From Bacillota bacterium (GTDB taxonomy: Bacteria; Bacillota; Clostridia; Oscillospirales; Acutalibacteraceae), in NCBI GenBank assembly GCA_021769885.1, contig JAETSA010000001.1:165963-229962 (forward strand): DNA of 64,000 nt. The letters are read 5' to 3'. Position 1 is the stretch's first letter. Every line of letters begins with the position of its first letter. Shown in pieces: positions 35,275 to 45,169 of the stretch. Under the pieces are notes generated by a model, which worked only from the letters and a program-made list of their open reading frames with translations, was not told the DNA's origin and searched no databases. A program made the translations under genes and the position numbers.

Positions 35275-35553
35275 TTATACCTCTTCCAAAGCAGATTGTG
35301 CTTCAACTGCGATATGATTCATTTTCTCAAGACAGTTCTTACAAATTTTCATACCGCCGTACTCAATCATATCATCCGCGCTGTCACAGAAAACGCAAGC
35401 GGGTGCATATTTTTTTAAAATTACAGTATCGGCCTCCGTGTAAAACTCAACATAGCTTTTGTCATCAACCAAATGTAATAATCTACGAATCTCCATCGGC
35501 AATACGATTCTGCCCATTTTGTCTAACCCGCGGACAATTCCCGTTGACTTCAT
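35275..35553 (-). CDS. AbrB/SpoVT-type transcriptional regulator with Zn-ribbon tail
   Basis: 92 residues: an N-terminal swapped-hairpin AbrB domain (STGIVRGLDKMGRIVLPMEI) followed by a C-terminal treble-type cysteine pair set (CVFCDSADDM; KICKNCLEKM), i.e. CxxC...CxxC. This short AbrB + zinc form is common in Clostridia. Start at the ATG at 35553 after GAGGTG; the longer frame to 35664 runs across the promoter. Target genes unknown; divergent to spmAB. Confidence 0.9.
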   Translation of the reverse strand: MKSTGIVRGLDKMGRIVLPMEIRRLLHLVDDKSYVEFYTEADTVILKKYAPACVFCDSADDMIEYGGMKICKNCLEKMNHIAVEAQSALEEV

Positions 35554-35584
35554 AGAAAACACCTCGTTTACTTTAATATGGCTA

Positions 35585-35613
35585 ATTATTGCATTTTTTG
35601 ACATTTTTGTCAA
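35585..35613 (-). promoter_or_regulatory. Promoter of the AbrB-type regulator
   Basis: Minus strand TTGACA (35608-35613), 17 bp, AATAAT (35585-35590). The -35 is part of the inverted repeat TTGACA-aaaa-TGTCAA, a possible autoregulatory site. Confidence 0.65.
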
Positions 35614-35664
35614 TAACAGACATAGAATGTTTTTCTTCTCCATATATATATAGCGGTGGTACAT

Positions 35665-36246
35665 ATGATGAACTATATTTGGCCGTGTTTAATCTTGTTT
35701 TCAATTGTATTTTCGGTTTTTTCAGGAAATGTATTACAACTCGGCGATGCTGTATTTACCTCGGTCACAGAAGCCGTAACACTGACCATTAAAATGCTCG
35801 GGATGTTTTGCTTTTGGAGCGGTATTATGCAAATTGCAAAGGTTTCAGGGTTAACAGATAAAATTTCAAAACTGCTTTCCCCTATTTTGAATCGAATTTT
35901 TCCGAGTATCCGAAACGATGTGGAAACGCGGAATGCTGTTGCTATGAACGTTACTGCAAATTTATTGGGGCTCGGAAACGCCGCAACACCGCTCGGAATT
36001 GCAGCGATGCGGCGTTTGCAAGCACATTCCGAAAATAAAAGCGTTGCCAGTAACGATATGGTTTTATTTGTCGTTTTAAACACTGCCTGCATACGCTTGA
36101 TTCCGACAACTGCCGCTATGCTTCGGCACGAAGCAGGTGCCGCCGCACCCATGGATATTCTGCCCGCGACCGTCTTGACATCATTACTTTCCTGTACCAT
36201 TGGCTTAATTGCGGCACGCGCATTTGAGGGACGGCATTATGAATAA
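35665..36246 (+). CDS. spmA: Spore maturation protein A
   Basis: Membrane protein (nucleoside recognition/GATE family) needed for spore core dehydration in Bacillus. 193 residues with hydrophobic helices at ~2-20, ~35-55 and the C-terminus, plus NVTANLLGLGNAATPLGIAAM and NTACIRLIPTTAAMLR, both diagnostic. The start at 35665 follows GGTGG. Overlaps spmB by 8 nt. Confidence 0.95.
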   Translation: MMNYIWPCLILFSIVFSVFSGNVLQLGDAVFTSVTEAVTLTIKMLGMFCFWSGIMQIAKVSGLTDKISKLLSPILNRIFPSIRNDVETRNAVAMNVTANLLGLGNAATPLGIAAMRRLQAHSENKSVASNDMVLFVVLNTACIRLIPTTAAMLRHEAGAAAPMDILPATVLTSLLSCTIGLIAARAFEGRHYE

Positions 36247-36760
36247 TCTCGGCACTTATGTACTTTTACTGTTTATCAGCGGCATTCTTTTGTTTGCTTT
36301 GATTCGGAGAACTGCAATTTTTGACTGCTTTTTAGAGGGTGCAAAAGACGGTATGCAAAACGCAATCAGCATTCTGCCCGCTTTGATTGCTCTGCTGTTT
36401 GCCGTAAAGCTGCTGACTGCCTCGGGGATTACTGAAGCATTGACTCATACTCTCTCACCGCTTCTAAAAAAAATCGGGTTTCCCGCTGAGGTTCTCCCCC
36501 TTTGTATTTTAAGTCCGCTTTCCGGAAGCGGTTCTTTGAGCGCATTTCAGGATATTTTGGCGACCTACGGCGCAGATTCCTATATCGGCAGAGTTGCATC
36601 TGTTATAGCAGGTGCAACCGAAACAACCTTTTATGCGGTTACGGTTTACTACGGCGCAATCGGCGTCAAAAAAATACGGCACACAATCGCCGCTGCGCTG
36701 TGTGCCGATATTTCGGGATTCATTTTAGCAAGCTTTTTTGTACGCTTATTTTTCGATTAA
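36239..36760 (+). CDS. spmB: Spore maturation protein B
   Basis: Partner of SpmA. 173 residues from the chosen ATG (36239; GAGGGA upstream, overlapping the spmA stop). Four to five hydrophobic helices, with FLEGAKDGMQNAISILPALI and LSPLSGSGSLSAFQDILATYG typical of SpmB. Convergent with gpmI; the coding ends overlap by 15 nt. Confidence 0.95.
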   Translation: MNNLGTYVLLLFISGILLFALIRRTAIFDCFLEGAKDGMQNAISILPALIALLFAVKLLTASGITEALTHTLSPLLKKIGFPAEVLPLCILSPLSGSGSLSAFQDILATYGADSYIGRVASVIAGATETTFYAVTVYYGAIGVKKIRHTIAAALCADISGFILASFFVRLFFD

Positions 36761-38281
36761 GGATACACCTTTCATTTCAGCGGGCTTTTCAATTCCCATA
36801 ATGTCCAGCATTGTCGGGGAAAGGTCGCAAAGCCTGCCGCCCTCTGCTTTCAGCTTGCATTCCTTACCGACAACAACCAACGGTACGGGATTGGTCGTAT
36901 GTGCGGTGAACGGCGAACCGTCCTCCTCATACATCTTATCCGCATTGCCGTGGTCAGCCGTAATCAAAATGACACCGCCCATCTGCATAACTGCATCCAC
37001 AAGCTTGCCGACACAAGTATCGACAGCTTCGACAGCTTTTACAGCGGCATCAAAAATACCTGTATGCCCAACCATATCGCAGTTTGCATAGTTGAGAATG
37101 ACAACGTCATACTTACCGCTTAAAATCCGCTCACAAGCCGCGTCGCACACCTCATACGCACTCATTTCAGGCTTCAAATCAAAAGTAGAGATTTTCGGCG
37201 AGTCAATCAGTACACGATCCTCACCGGGATAAACTTTTTCTTCCCCACCGTTATAAAAGAATGTAACGTGCGCATACTTTTGCGTTTCGGCAATACGAAG
37301 CTGTGTTTTGCCAAGCTTAGAAAGGTATTCACCCATTGTGTTTTTCAGCACTTCAGGTTTGAAAGCAACCGCAACGTTGGGCATTTCGGCATCATACTGT
37401 GTCATACAAACATAATACAGCGGGAAAAATGCTTTTCTTTCAAAACCGTTGAAGTCGGGATCGACAAATGTACGGGTGATTTCACGTGCGCGGTCGGGAC
37501 GGAAATTGAAGAAAATCACAGAATCATTTGCGCCGATTGCCGCACCGTCTTTTAGAACCGTCGGCAATACAAATTCATCCGTCAGGTTTTTGCCGTCTGC
37601 ATCAATTGTTTCGTAGGAGGCTTTCACAGCGGTCAATGCGTCGTCTGCGGCAATGCCTTCGCGATTCACCATTGCATTATACGCCATACCGACACGATCC
37701 CACATATTGTCACGATCCATCGCGTAAAAACGACCCATAACCGTCGCAATCTTACCTACGCCGATTTCCTTGCACTGATTTTCAAGCTCTTCAATAAACT
37801 CCACACCCGAGGTCGGCGGCACATCGCGGCCGTCCAAAAGCGCATGCACATAGACCTTTTTAAGTCCATTCTGCTTTGCCAGCTCGAGCAATGCATACAA
37901 ATGGGTGTTATGGCTGTGCACACCGCCGTTGGATAATAAACCAATCAAATGCAGTGCCGAATCGTGTGCTTTACAATTTTCGATTGCCTGTACGAACGCT
38001 TCGTTTTGGAAAAAGTCACCGTCGGCAATGGATTTTGTAATTCTTGTCAGTTCCTGATATACAACGCGGCCCGCACCTATGTTGGTATGACCAACCTCGC
38101 TGTTGCCCATTTGCCCGTCAGGCAAACCGACATCCATACCCGATGCGCCGATATAGGTCATCGGGTTGTTTTTCATAATTTCGTCCAATCTCGGGGTGTT
38201 TGCCGCCGTAATGGCGTTACCGTAATCCGATGGATTGTAGCCGAAACCGTCCATAATACATAAAACAACGGGTTTTTTCAT
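36746..38281 (-). CDS. gpmI: Phosphoglycerate mutase, 2,3-BPG-independent
   Basis: Mn-dependent enzyme converting 3- to 2-phosphoglycerate. 511 residues. Alkaline phosphatase-like core: CIMDGFGYNPSDYGNAI with the metal Asp, the phosphorylated serine in DGQMGNSEVGHTNIGAG, and the C-terminal ITADHGNADKM and FTAHTTNPVP. Start at 38281 after AGGTGA. Third gene of the pgk-tpiA-gpmI operon. Confidence 0.98.
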   Translation of the reverse strand: MKKPVVLCIMDGFGYNPSDYGNAITAANTPRLDEIMKNNPMTYIGASGMDVGLPDGQMGNSEVGHTNIGAGRVVYQELTRITKSIADGDFFQNEAFVQAIENCKAHDSALHLIGLLSNGGVHSHNTHLYALLELAKQNGLKKVYVHALLDGRDVPPTSGVEFIEELENQCKEIGVGKIATVMGRFYAMDRDNMWDRVGMAYNAMVNREGIAADDALTAVKASYETIDADGKNLTDEFVLPTVLKDGAAIGANDSVIFFNFRPDRAREITRTFVDPDFNGFERKAFFPLYYVCMTQYDAEMPNVAVAFKPEVLKNTMGEYLSKLGKTQLRIAETQKYAHVTFFYNGGEEKVYPGEDRVLIDSPKISTFDLKPEMSAYEVCDAACERILSGKYDVVILNYANCDMVGHTGIFDAAVKAVEAVDTCVGKLVDAVMQMGGVILITADHGNADKMYEEDGSPFTAHTTNPVPLVVVGKECKLKAEGGRLCDLSPTMLDIMGIEKPAEMKGVSLIEK

Positions 38282-38301
38282 TGATTTCACCTGAATTTAA
38301 A

Positions 38302-39069
38302 TTATTTAGAAGCCGCCGCAACGATTTTTGCGAAATCTGGTGCTTTCAGAGATGCGCCGCCGATCAAGCCGCCGTCCACATTAACTTTTGCGACCAATTC
38401 ATCCGCATTGCCTGCATTCATAGAACCGCCGTACTGAATCGTAACGGTTTCTGCAACATCTGCACCGTATGCTTCGGCAATTGCCGTACGAACGTAACCG
38501 TTGCCCTCATCGGCCTGCTCCGCTGTTGCGGTAACGCCTGTGCCGATCGCCCAAACGGGTTCATAAGCGATAATTACATTCTGAAGCTGCTCCTTCGTCA
38601 CGTTTGTCAATGCCATTTTGGTCTGGAATTTCAAAAGTGTTTCGGTGTAGCCAAGCTCTCTCTGCTCTAAGGTTTCACCCACACAGATGATGGCTTTTAA
38701 GCCTGCATTCAATGCCGCCAAAGAACGGAGATTCACGGTTTGGTCGGTTTCACCGAAATAGGTTCTGCGCTCGCTGTGACCGATGACAACATATTCTACA
38801 CCTGCTTCTTTGAGCATATCTGCAGAAACTTCGCCTGTGTATGCACCGCTCGCTTTGAAATGGACGTTTTCAGCACCGATTTTGATGTTCGAGCCTTTTG
38901 CCGCCTCAACAGCTGCGGGAATGTCGATAAACGGTACGCAAAGAACGACGTCGCATTTTGCGTCCGCGACCAACGGTTTCATTTCTTCAATCAAGGTTTT
39001 TGCTTCTGCGGGGGTTTTGTTCATTTTCCAGTTACCTGCGATAACCGCTTTACGAACTGCCTTATTCAT
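38302..39069 (-). CDS. tpiA: Triose-phosphate isomerase
   Basis: 255 residues. [13 protein letters not shown] at the N-terminus, the catalytic His in [15 protein letters not shown] and the catalytic Glu in [13 protein letters not shown]. Follows pgk after a hairpin-bearing intergenic region. Confidence 0.98.
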   Translation of the reverse strand: MNKAVRKAVIAGNWKMNKTPAEAKTLIEEMKPLVADAKCDVVLCVPFIDIPAAVEAAKGSNIKIGAENVHFKASGAYTGEVSADMLKEAGVEYVVIGHSERRTYFGETDQTVNLRSLAALNAGLKAIICVGETLEQRELGYTETLLKFQTKMALTNVTKEQLQNVIIAYEPVWAIGTGVTATAEQADEGNGYVRTAIAEAYGADVAETVTIQYGGSMNAGNADELVAKVNVDGGLIGGASLKAPDFAKIVAAASK

Positions 39070-39094
39070 AATGATTACTCCTATTCATATGCCA

Positions 39095-39127
39095 AATCCC
39101 GATAGGGAGCGTTTCCCTATCGGGGTT
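39095..39127 (-). promoter_or_regulatory. Hairpin between pgk and tpiA
   Basis: Stem CCCGATAGGGA / TCCCTATCGGG (11 bp) with a short loop and no T-run. Likely an mRNA stabiliser or processing site setting different pgk and tpiA levels. Confidence 0.5.
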
Positions 39128-39135
39128 CGGTTAAA

Positions 39136-40329
39136 TTATTTCTTTTCGTTCAGTGCCGCAATACCGGGAAGCTCTTTGCCTTCCAAATACTCCAAAGATG
39201 CGCCGCCGCCCGTGGAAATGTGCGACATCTTATCAGCAAAGCCCAATTTCTGAATTGCCGCTGCAGAATCGCCGCCGCCGATAATGGAGATTGCACCACT
39301 CTCAGCGATTGCGGTTGCAACTGCAACAGTACCGGAAGCAAAGTTCTCCCATTCGGAAACACCCATCGGTCCGTTCCAAATGACGGTGCCTGCATCCTTA
39401 ACCGCTTCAGCAAAAATCTTTTGCGTTTCCGGCCCGATGTCAAGACCCATCCAACCGTCGGGAATCTCATCGGAATTGACAACCATCGCTTCGGTATCAG
39501 CTTTGTACTCCTTGCCAACCTTGTTATCTACAGGAATCAGGAATTTAACGCCTTTTTCCTCAGCCTTTTTCATCATTTCAGCCGCAAGTTCAACCTTATC
39601 AGCTTCCAAGAGGGAGTCGCCGATCTTATGGCCAAGTGCTTTCATAAAGGTATATGCCATACCGCCGCCGACAATCAAGGTGTCACATTTGTCAATCAAA
39701 TTGGTGATAACGCCGATTTTATCAGAAACCTTTGCACCGCCGAGGATTGCAACAAGCGGTCTTTTCGGATTTTCCAATGCGCCGCCGATAAACTGAATTT
39801 CTTTTTGAATCAGATAACCGCAAGCCGCAGGCAGGAACTCTGCAACACCCGTTGTGGAAGAGTGCGCTCTGTGTGCAGAACCGAATGCGTCATTGACATA
39901 CAAATCAGCCAAAGCTGCGAACTTTTTGGAAAGTTCCACATCGTTTTTGGTTTCGCCGGGTTCAAAACGAACATTCTCAAGCAACAGCACTTCGCCATCC
40001 TTGAGGGAAGCCGCAAGTGTCTGCGCGCTTTCACCGACAACGTCCTCAGCCATTTTCACTTCTTTCCCGAGCAGTTCGGAAAGTCTTGCCGCGACGGGCT
40101 TCATAGAAAATTCGGGATTGACTTCCCCTTTCGGTCTGCCGAGGTGCGAGCAAAGGATCACTTTTGCGTTGTGGTCGATCAAATACTGAATCGTGGGCAG
40201 GGACGCAACAATGCGCTTGTCGCTTGTGATGACACCGTCTTCCATTTTTACATTGAAATCACAGCGGACAAGAACGCGTTTGCCTTGAACGTCAAGATCC
40301 TCTACAGTCATTTTGTTGAGTGCGCTCAT
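39136..40329 (-). CDS. pgk: Phosphoglycerate kinase
   Basis: 397 residues. [32 protein letters not shown], substrate-binding helices, and the C-terminal nucleotide domain with [25 protein letters not shown]-type sequence. Start at 40329 after AAGGATG. First gene of the glycolytic operon; no gap gene precedes it in this window. Confidence 0.98.
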   Translation of the reverse strand: MSALNKMTVEDLDVQGKRVLVRCDFNVKMEDGVITSDKRIVASLPTIQYLIDHNAKVILCSHLGRPKGEVNPEFSMKPVAARLSELLGKEVKMAEDVVGESAQTLAASLKDGEVLLLENVRFEPGETKNDVELSKKFAALADLYVNDAFGSAHRAHSSTTGVAEFLPAACGYLIQKEIQFIGGALENPKRPLVAILGGAKVSDKIGVITNLIDKCDTLIVGGGMAYTFMKALGHKIGDSLLEADKVELAAEMMKKAEEKGVKFLIPVDNKVGKEYKADTEAMVVNSDEIPDGWMGLDIGPETQKIFAEAVKDAGTVIWNGPMGVSEWENFASGTVAVATAIAESGAISIIGGGDSAAAIQKLGFADKMSHISTGGGASLEYLEGKELPGIAALNEKK

Positions 40330-40376
40330 AAAATTCATCCTTTCAAAAGTGTGTAATCTAAAAAATAACATTGATT

Positions 40377-40405
40377 ATTTTATAACAATATGCCATTTTT
40401 TTCAA
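40377..40405 (-). promoter_or_regulatory. Promoter of pgk-tpiA-gpmI
   Basis: Minus strand TTGAAA (40400-40405), 17 bp, TAAAAT (40377-40382), 48 bp before the pgk start. Confidence 0.7.
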
Positions 40406-40466
40406 GTATCCGTGCAGATAAGGCAAAAAAAATTTTTTTATTTTTTTGTTTATTATGCACAAGTCG

Positions 40467-41459
40467 CTATATCTTATATGCTTTGCGTATTTCTTTAATT
40501 TTATCCGTCAGCATTGACCGCAATGTTTCCGGGTTGCGAATTTGAATTTTTGCGCCGAATTGCATAATCCACGCAAGAAGCCCTTCCCCAACTGCAACCT
40601 CAGCTGACAAAATGAATCGGTCATCGCCGAAGCGCGTGATATGAACATCCTCGCCGAACCGATCCAGTATCGGTTCAATGAGTTCGTTTTTACACACCAA
40701 CTCGATATTTTCGATTGTACCCGAAAACATATTGAAATGTTTGTGGGCATAATCCGCAGAGTCAAAAAAATCGGTATAGGGTGACACCTCGGAAAAAGGA
40801 CGGGCATCTTCTTCAAGGACGGATAGCTTACGGATTCTGTCTACCCGAAGAACCATCAAATTGTCGTACTTTGCATTGTTGCCGACGAGGTAATAGTGGT
40901 CATCCGACCAAATCATCGCATACGGACTGACCGTGTGCTCACGTTCCTCATACTCTACGGCATTGGAGTTCCCGATTACACGCCTGCGATACAATACCGT
41001 GACTTTTTTTTCATCCCGAATGGCACGTTTTAAATCGGTAATATGATTATAAATTTGCTCGTTCGTGGATTTGGAGGCGTTTTTTACGTGTGCAATATGC
41101 TTTGCATCCTCAGCCTGATTTTGGTTCAGCAGTCCGACGAGTTTTTCCGTCAACTGCGTACTTTTGCTCGGTGAAATAAAATTTGCCGAGCCGACTGCAT
41201 CACAGAGCAACTGAATTTCTGTCGGTTCAAAATGCCGAGTTGCCAAAACGTATCCGCTGCACGGCTGTTTTGTATAACAGATATCATACCCAAATTCCTT
41301 CAAAACGGCAATATCGCTGTAAACGGATTTTCGCTCACACGCGATTCCGTGCTCAGAAAGATTCTGTAAAATCTGCTCTGCACTGATTGGATGCTGATCG
41401 TCGCTTTCGTCCGTCAGCTGTTTGAGAATATACAAAAGCTTCAGCTTGTGGTTTGCCAT
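40467..41459 (-). CDS. WYL-domain transcriptional regulator
   Basis: 330 residues. N-terminal HTH_11 winged helix (ISAEQILQNLSEHGIACERKSVYSDIAVL), a middle linker, and a WYL domain with SPYAMIWSDDHYYLVGNN (~177-194) and VDRIRKLSVLEEDA, followed by the WCX-type C-terminal region with LLAWIMQFGAKIQI. Such proteins sense ligands or nucleic acids. It follows the glycosidase gene by 20 nt and may control it. Confidence 0.92.
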   Translation of the reverse strand: MANHKLKLLYILKQLTDESDDQHPISAEQILQNLSEHGIACERKSVYSDIAVLKEFGYDICYTKQPCSGYVLATRHFEPTEIQLLCDAVGSANFISPSKSTQLTEKLVGLLNQNQAEDAKHIAHVKNASKSTNEQIYNHITDLKRAIRDEKKVTVLYRRRVIGNSNAVEYEEREHTVSPYAMIWSDDHYYLVGNNAKYDNLMVLRVDRIRKLSVLEEDARPFSEVSPYTDFFDSADYAHKHFNMFSGTIENIELVCKNELIEPILDRFGEDVHITRFGDDRFILSAEVAVGEGLLAWIMQFGAKIQIRNPETLRSMLTDKIKEIRKAYKI

Positions 41460-41479
41460 GCCCCGGTCTCCTCACGCGT

Positions 41480-43231
41480 TTATAATGTCAGCTGCTTGTT
41501 CAGTGCGATAACGGTATCTTCCTCTAACTTCAACACAGCTCTGTCGTAGGTATAAATACCGTTCACCTCATTTTCAACGTCGCTGACCTGGGTATAGATT
41601 GTACCGCTCAAGCCTTTTTCCACAAGCGGAATCACCTGCTTTTTCATCAGCTTTCCATAGGCGGCTGTCAAGGACGCTTTGTCCTTAAACATCAAATATC
41701 CGAATGCCTTTTTCGGATTCCACATATGGCCTTCTTCTTTTTGCGAGTAGCCGCCGAACTCCGTAATGACAAATGCGCGGTGATCAGGTTTGCGCATACG
41801 AATCGGCAAAATGTATTTGTGCATACTCTGCACATCGCCGCCGCCTTGGTCGTACCAGCCGCTCGCGTGGTCAATGACGCGTGTGTCATCCAGCTTGCGC
41901 ACATATGCACAAATGCGAAGCGCATCAAACTGCCCCCATGCCTCATTAAACGGTACCCAACAATACAGCGAAACCGTATTATACAAAAGGTCAATCATTT
42001 CCGTAAGCTCGCGCTCGAAATCATCGCGCCAGCTTTTTTCGGTACGGCTGAAAACATTGTATTTATTATCCTTCACGTGCAGAATGCCGATATTCGGCAA
42101 AAATCCCGCATAGAAATCACCTATGTATTTGCCGCCGCTCATCATATCCTGCCACACAATCATACCCAATCGGTCACAGTGATAATACCAGCGGAGCGGT
42201 TCGATTTTGATGTGCTTGCGGAGCATATTGAAGCCCAATCGCTTCATTTCGGCAATGTCAAAAATCATTGCCTCATCCGTCGGCGGGGTCATACCGCCGT
42301 CAGGCCAATAGCCCTGATCCAAAAGGCCTTTTTGGAAGTACGGCTTGTTGTTTAAGAATAGGCGCATAACGCCTTTTTGGTCCTTATCCACGTGGAACTT
42401 GCGCATACCGAAATAGCTGGTAACCGTATCGGTAAGTGCGCCGTCCACTTTGATTTCTAAAGAAACATCATACAGATTCGGTGTTTCGGGCGTCCAAAGT
42501 GCCGCATTCGGCAAAGCGATTTCGGTATCTTTTTCAATCGCGCCCGAAAATACAACATCCCCCGCAAAAGTAACTGTTGCGTAAATTTCAGCCTCTGTAT
42601 CTGTATTTAATTCCGTCTTGACCCGAATGACTTCGCGGTCAATGTTCGGCACAAAGCGAAGCTTCTGCGCGTATACATCCGAAACAGCTTCTAACCAAAC
42701 TGTTTGCCAAATGCCCGAAGTTGCAGTATACCAAAATCCGTGGGTATCATTCACCTGCTTGCCGCGCTGTTGCCAACCGCTTTCGGTTGGGTCGTATACG
42801 CAAACAACCAGTTCATTTTCACCCTCGGTCAGATATTCGGTGATATCAAAGGAAAATGCGCAGTATCCGCCTGTGTGCTTGCCGACGGAATGATGGTTGA
42901 TAAAAACTTCGCACTGCCAATCCACTGCGCCGAAATGCAGCAGGATGTTTTTCCCGAGCATCGCGGTCGGCACGGAAAAGCGCTTCCGATACCACAAACG
43001 GTCACTTGGTGAAAGCGGCTTTTCTACGCCGGAAAGTAGACTTTCCACTGCGAAGGGCACTAAAATTTCGCCGTCGAAATTTTCCGCCCATTTTTGAGCG
43101 GCAGGTAAAATCGCATAATCAAATTTCCCGTTTAAATTCAGCCAATTTTCACGAACCAACTGCGGACGCGGATATTCGGGCAGCGGACAGGCCGTATCTA
43201 CCTTGTCGTACCACACAGAGCGCATAGACAT
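41480..43231 (-). CDS. Glycoside hydrolase family 2 protein
   Basis: 583 residues without signal peptide, so cytosolic. N-terminal sugar-binding jelly roll (WYRKRFSVPTAMLGKNILLHFGAVDWQCEVFIN region), immunoglobulin-like middle, TIM barrel with acid/base NE in WVPFNEAWGQ (~413) and nucleophile E in FVITEFGGYS. Compact for family 2; beta-galactosidase, beta-glucuronidase or beta-mannosidase activity cannot be separated by eye. GGGAGGA ribosome site. Confidence 0.9.
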   Translation of the reverse strand: MSMRSVWYDKVDTACPLPEYPRPQLVRENWLNLNGKFDYAILPAAQKWAENFDGEILVPFAVESLLSGVEKPLSPSDRLWYRKRFSVPTAMLGKNILLHFGAVDWQCEVFINHHSVGKHTGGYCAFSFDITEYLTEGENELVVCVYDPTESGWQQRGKQVNDTHGFWYTATSGIWQTVWLEAVSDVYAQKLRFVPNIDREVIRVKTELNTDTEAEIYATVTFAGDVVFSGAIEKDTEIALPNAALWTPETPNLYDVSLEIKVDGALTDTVTSYFGMRKFHVDKDQKGVMRLFLNNKPYFQKGLLDQGYWPDGGMTPPTDEAMIFDIAEMKRLGFNMLRKHIKIEPLRWYYHCDRLGMIVWQDMMSGGKYIGDFYAGFLPNIGILHVKDNKYNVFSRTEKSWRDDFERELTEMIDLLYNTVSLYCWVPFNEAWGQFDALRICAYVRKLDDTRVIDHASGWYDQGGGDVQSMHKYILPIRMRKPDHRAFVITEFGGYSQKEEGHMWNPKKAFGYLMFKDKASLTAAYGKLMKKQVIPLVEKGLSGTIYTQVSDVENEVNGIYTYDRAVLKLEEDTVIALNKQLTL

Positions 43232-43338
43232 GGATATTTCCTCCCGTTTTTAGAATAATATGGATATATTTTACCATATAAGAAGAAAAAAATCTATAGA
43301 AATTATGAAAAAGACGACGCACTCCCGTTGCAACCAAT

Positions 43339-43376
43339 AAGAAAAGCCTTACCGACTTTGCAGTAAGGCTTTTCTT
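43339..43376 (-). terminator. Terminator after the GNAT gene
   Basis: Stem AAGAAAAGCCTTAC / GTAAGGCTTTTCTT with a 10-nt loop; U-rich 3' arm on the minus strand (CTTTTCTTATT). Confidence 0.85.
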
Positions 43377-43403
43377 AAGATTCTTCACTATCGCCATGAA
43401 AGT

Positions 43404-43943
43404 TTATGGACAATCTGCACCCTTCGTGTGATTCGGCAAATACACGTGCTCCATCTCGATACAATTCCAAGTTTCCCCCATACACAAATAACTTTCTACC
43501 TTTTCAGCGGAAACCTCTGTAAAGCCACAGGCACGATAACAATGCAATGCGGTCTGATTATTCTCAAAAACGCCTAAGGAAACTTTTTTGACCTTTAGGA
43601 AATCAAACGCATACTGTACGGCCAGCGTAACCATTTCTTTTCCGTAGCCCATTCCCCGCTTTTTATCGTCCACAATTACAAATCCCAATCGAACCTCATC
43701 AAGATTTTCAGATTGCGGATAACGCATCGTAAAATGTCCGACGAGTCCTGTTTCATCAAATGCAGTCATCGCAAAAAGATTTGCGTTGTTGCGTTCCTTG
43801 TCATAATACATATTCATATCATCAGCACAAATCGGATAGTTATCATAACGGTCTGCACTCCATTGGCGAAACGCATACTCACTTTTCAACCAAGCGGTTA
43901 TGATTTCTGCGTCACAGGCTTTATACGGTCTTAATCTCAGCAT
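43404..43943 (-). CDS. GNAT family N-acetyltransferase
   Basis: 179 residues of the RimJ/RimL-like subgroup. Acetyl-CoA loop VDDKKRGMGYGKEMV (RxGxGxG/A variant), VSLGVFENNQTALHCYRACGF motif. Substrate unknown. Monocistronic with a strong terminator. Confidence 0.9.
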   Translation of the reverse strand: MLRLRPYKACDAEIITAWLKSEYAFRQWSADRYDNYPICADDMNMYYDKERNNANLFAMTAFDETGLVGHFTMRYPQSENLDEVRLGFVIVDDKKRGMGYGKEMVTLAVQYAFDFLKVKKVSLGVFENNQTALHCYRACGFTEVSAEKVESYLCMGETWNCIEMEHVYLPNHTKGADCP

Positions 43944-44010
43944 AAAATACCTTCTTCCGTTTTTCTCTCCGCAACAAAATATTATTTTCAGGATTTAGAC
44001 AGCTGCAAAA

Positions 44011-44556
44011 TCATTCAAACCATATTTCGGGAAAGTGACTTTTAATAAATTTGCTCATCGGATTGTTCACATGGCTTCTTAATTGATATTGTTCAATGGT
44101 TGTTTTTATATCATTATAAGCAAAAAGTAATTCTTTTTCAGGAACAGCACAGAAAGGCTTTATATCAAACAGCCCGTTTTCTTTGTAATCCATAAATTTG
44201 TTGTATACATCCCTTATCTCCGTACAGTTACATACATTTATCGGAATTTCACAAGTATACGCACAATGGATTGCCGTGGGGTTTTCGGTATGCTCTATGC
44301 TTTCACATTCATATAAATAGCCTTTTTTACCCTTGTATATATCCCTGAAACAGTCTTCATAGTATTCACTATATACGACTATATTTTTATCAAAACCGTA
44401 TGGATAAAAGCTGAAAGGCTTAGGCACAGGTTTTACTGCATAAAGCAAGGCAACTACAGGATTACTTGATAAATACACGTACGGCTTCTGATGTTCAGAC
44501 AAAAAAGGCTTTAGCTGTGTAAGACCGCTGACAGAAGAACCATGATATAAAAGCAT
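44011..44556 (-). CDS. Hypothetical protein, possible ADP-ribosyltransferase-like fold
   Basis: 181 residues. The start LLYHGSSVSGLTQLKP followed by KPYVYLSSNPVVALLYA resembles the H-x-[ST] ... YLS-type N-terminus of ART/KptA-like folds, but catalytic assignment is tentative. The sequence also has several His/Tyr/Cys and a C-terminal helical region. Its ATG lies inside the truncated end of the methyltransferase pseudogene; the 3' end of that gene may have been lost when this gene arrived. Confidence 0.5.
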   Translation of the reverse strand: MLLYHGSSVSGLTQLKPFLSEHQKPYVYLSSNPVVALLYAVKPVPKPFSFYPYGFDKNIVVYSEYYEDCFRDIYKGKKGYLYECESIEHTENPTAIHCAYTCEIPINVCNCTEIRDVYNKFMDYKENGLFDIKPFCAVPEKELLFAYNDIKTTIEQYQLRSHVNNPMSKFIKSHFPEIWFE

Positions 44557-45121
44557 TTTTTATTCTCCTCGTATATCATTATGTTTTTTTGCATCGAAAG
44601 AAGAAAAAATCCGGACGGTGCAAGGCACCACCGAACTGTGCGGGTGTAACGATCATATGTCCCGTCCCATGCTGTTGCCATCGGGTGAGACATACTGAAT
44701 ACGAACTGCGCTTCATCTTTCATAAGTTGATATACGTTTCGCATCAGCTTATCCAAATCTTCGGCATAATCAAAAACCAAGGAACTTGTAACTAAATCAA
44801 ACTGTTCATCAAGCACAGATATGTTTTCCAATGCCAATTGCTGGTAAGTGATGTTTTTCGCACAAAAATTCTCGTTTGCATATTTTAGCATCTTTTCAGA
44901 GATATCAATGCCCAGCACGGATTTTGCGCCCATATCCGAATACTGCTTTGCATGTTGTCCCATGCCGCAACCGATATCCAAGACTCTTTTGTCCTTTACT
45001 TCCGGAAGCAGAGAAAGTAAAATTGGCGTTTCTATACAATCATTAAAATTGATTTTTTGCTCCGTATATCTTTGAAATTCTCAAAAAAGGCTTCATTGTC
45101 GTATATATTTTGCATTGCCAT
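44511..45121 (-). pseudogene. Class I SAM methyltransferase, frameshifted and 3'-truncated
   Basis: The first ~20 codons (from ATG at 45121, MAMQNIYDNEAFFENF) run out at a TAG; shifting frame by one base in the AAA run near 45088 restores RYTEQKINFNDCIETPILL and RVLDIGCGMGQHAKQY (SAM motif I). The core continues (LVTSSLVFDYAEDL, SMSHPM) until DGTYDRYTRT and then loses similarity, with ~80 C-terminal residues of the usual ~240 missing. A single lost A (AAAA to AAA) and a deletion explain it. A frame open from 44981 could in theory still be translated. Confidence 0.8.
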
Positions 45122-45169
45122 ACCTTTACTTTCACTATAGTTTAGAATCTATCATCCATTTTGTAGAAA

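Noticed and set aside
40467-43231. WYL regulator plus GH2 as part of a defence or prophage region
   Set aside because: Composition and flanking glycolytic genes look like host chromosome; a sugar-utilisation pair is the simpler reading.
44511-44981. A shorter, intact methyltransferase starting at 44981
   Set aside because: It would lack the N-terminal helix region and the C-terminal third; the frameshift remnant upstream shows it is a broken longer gene.
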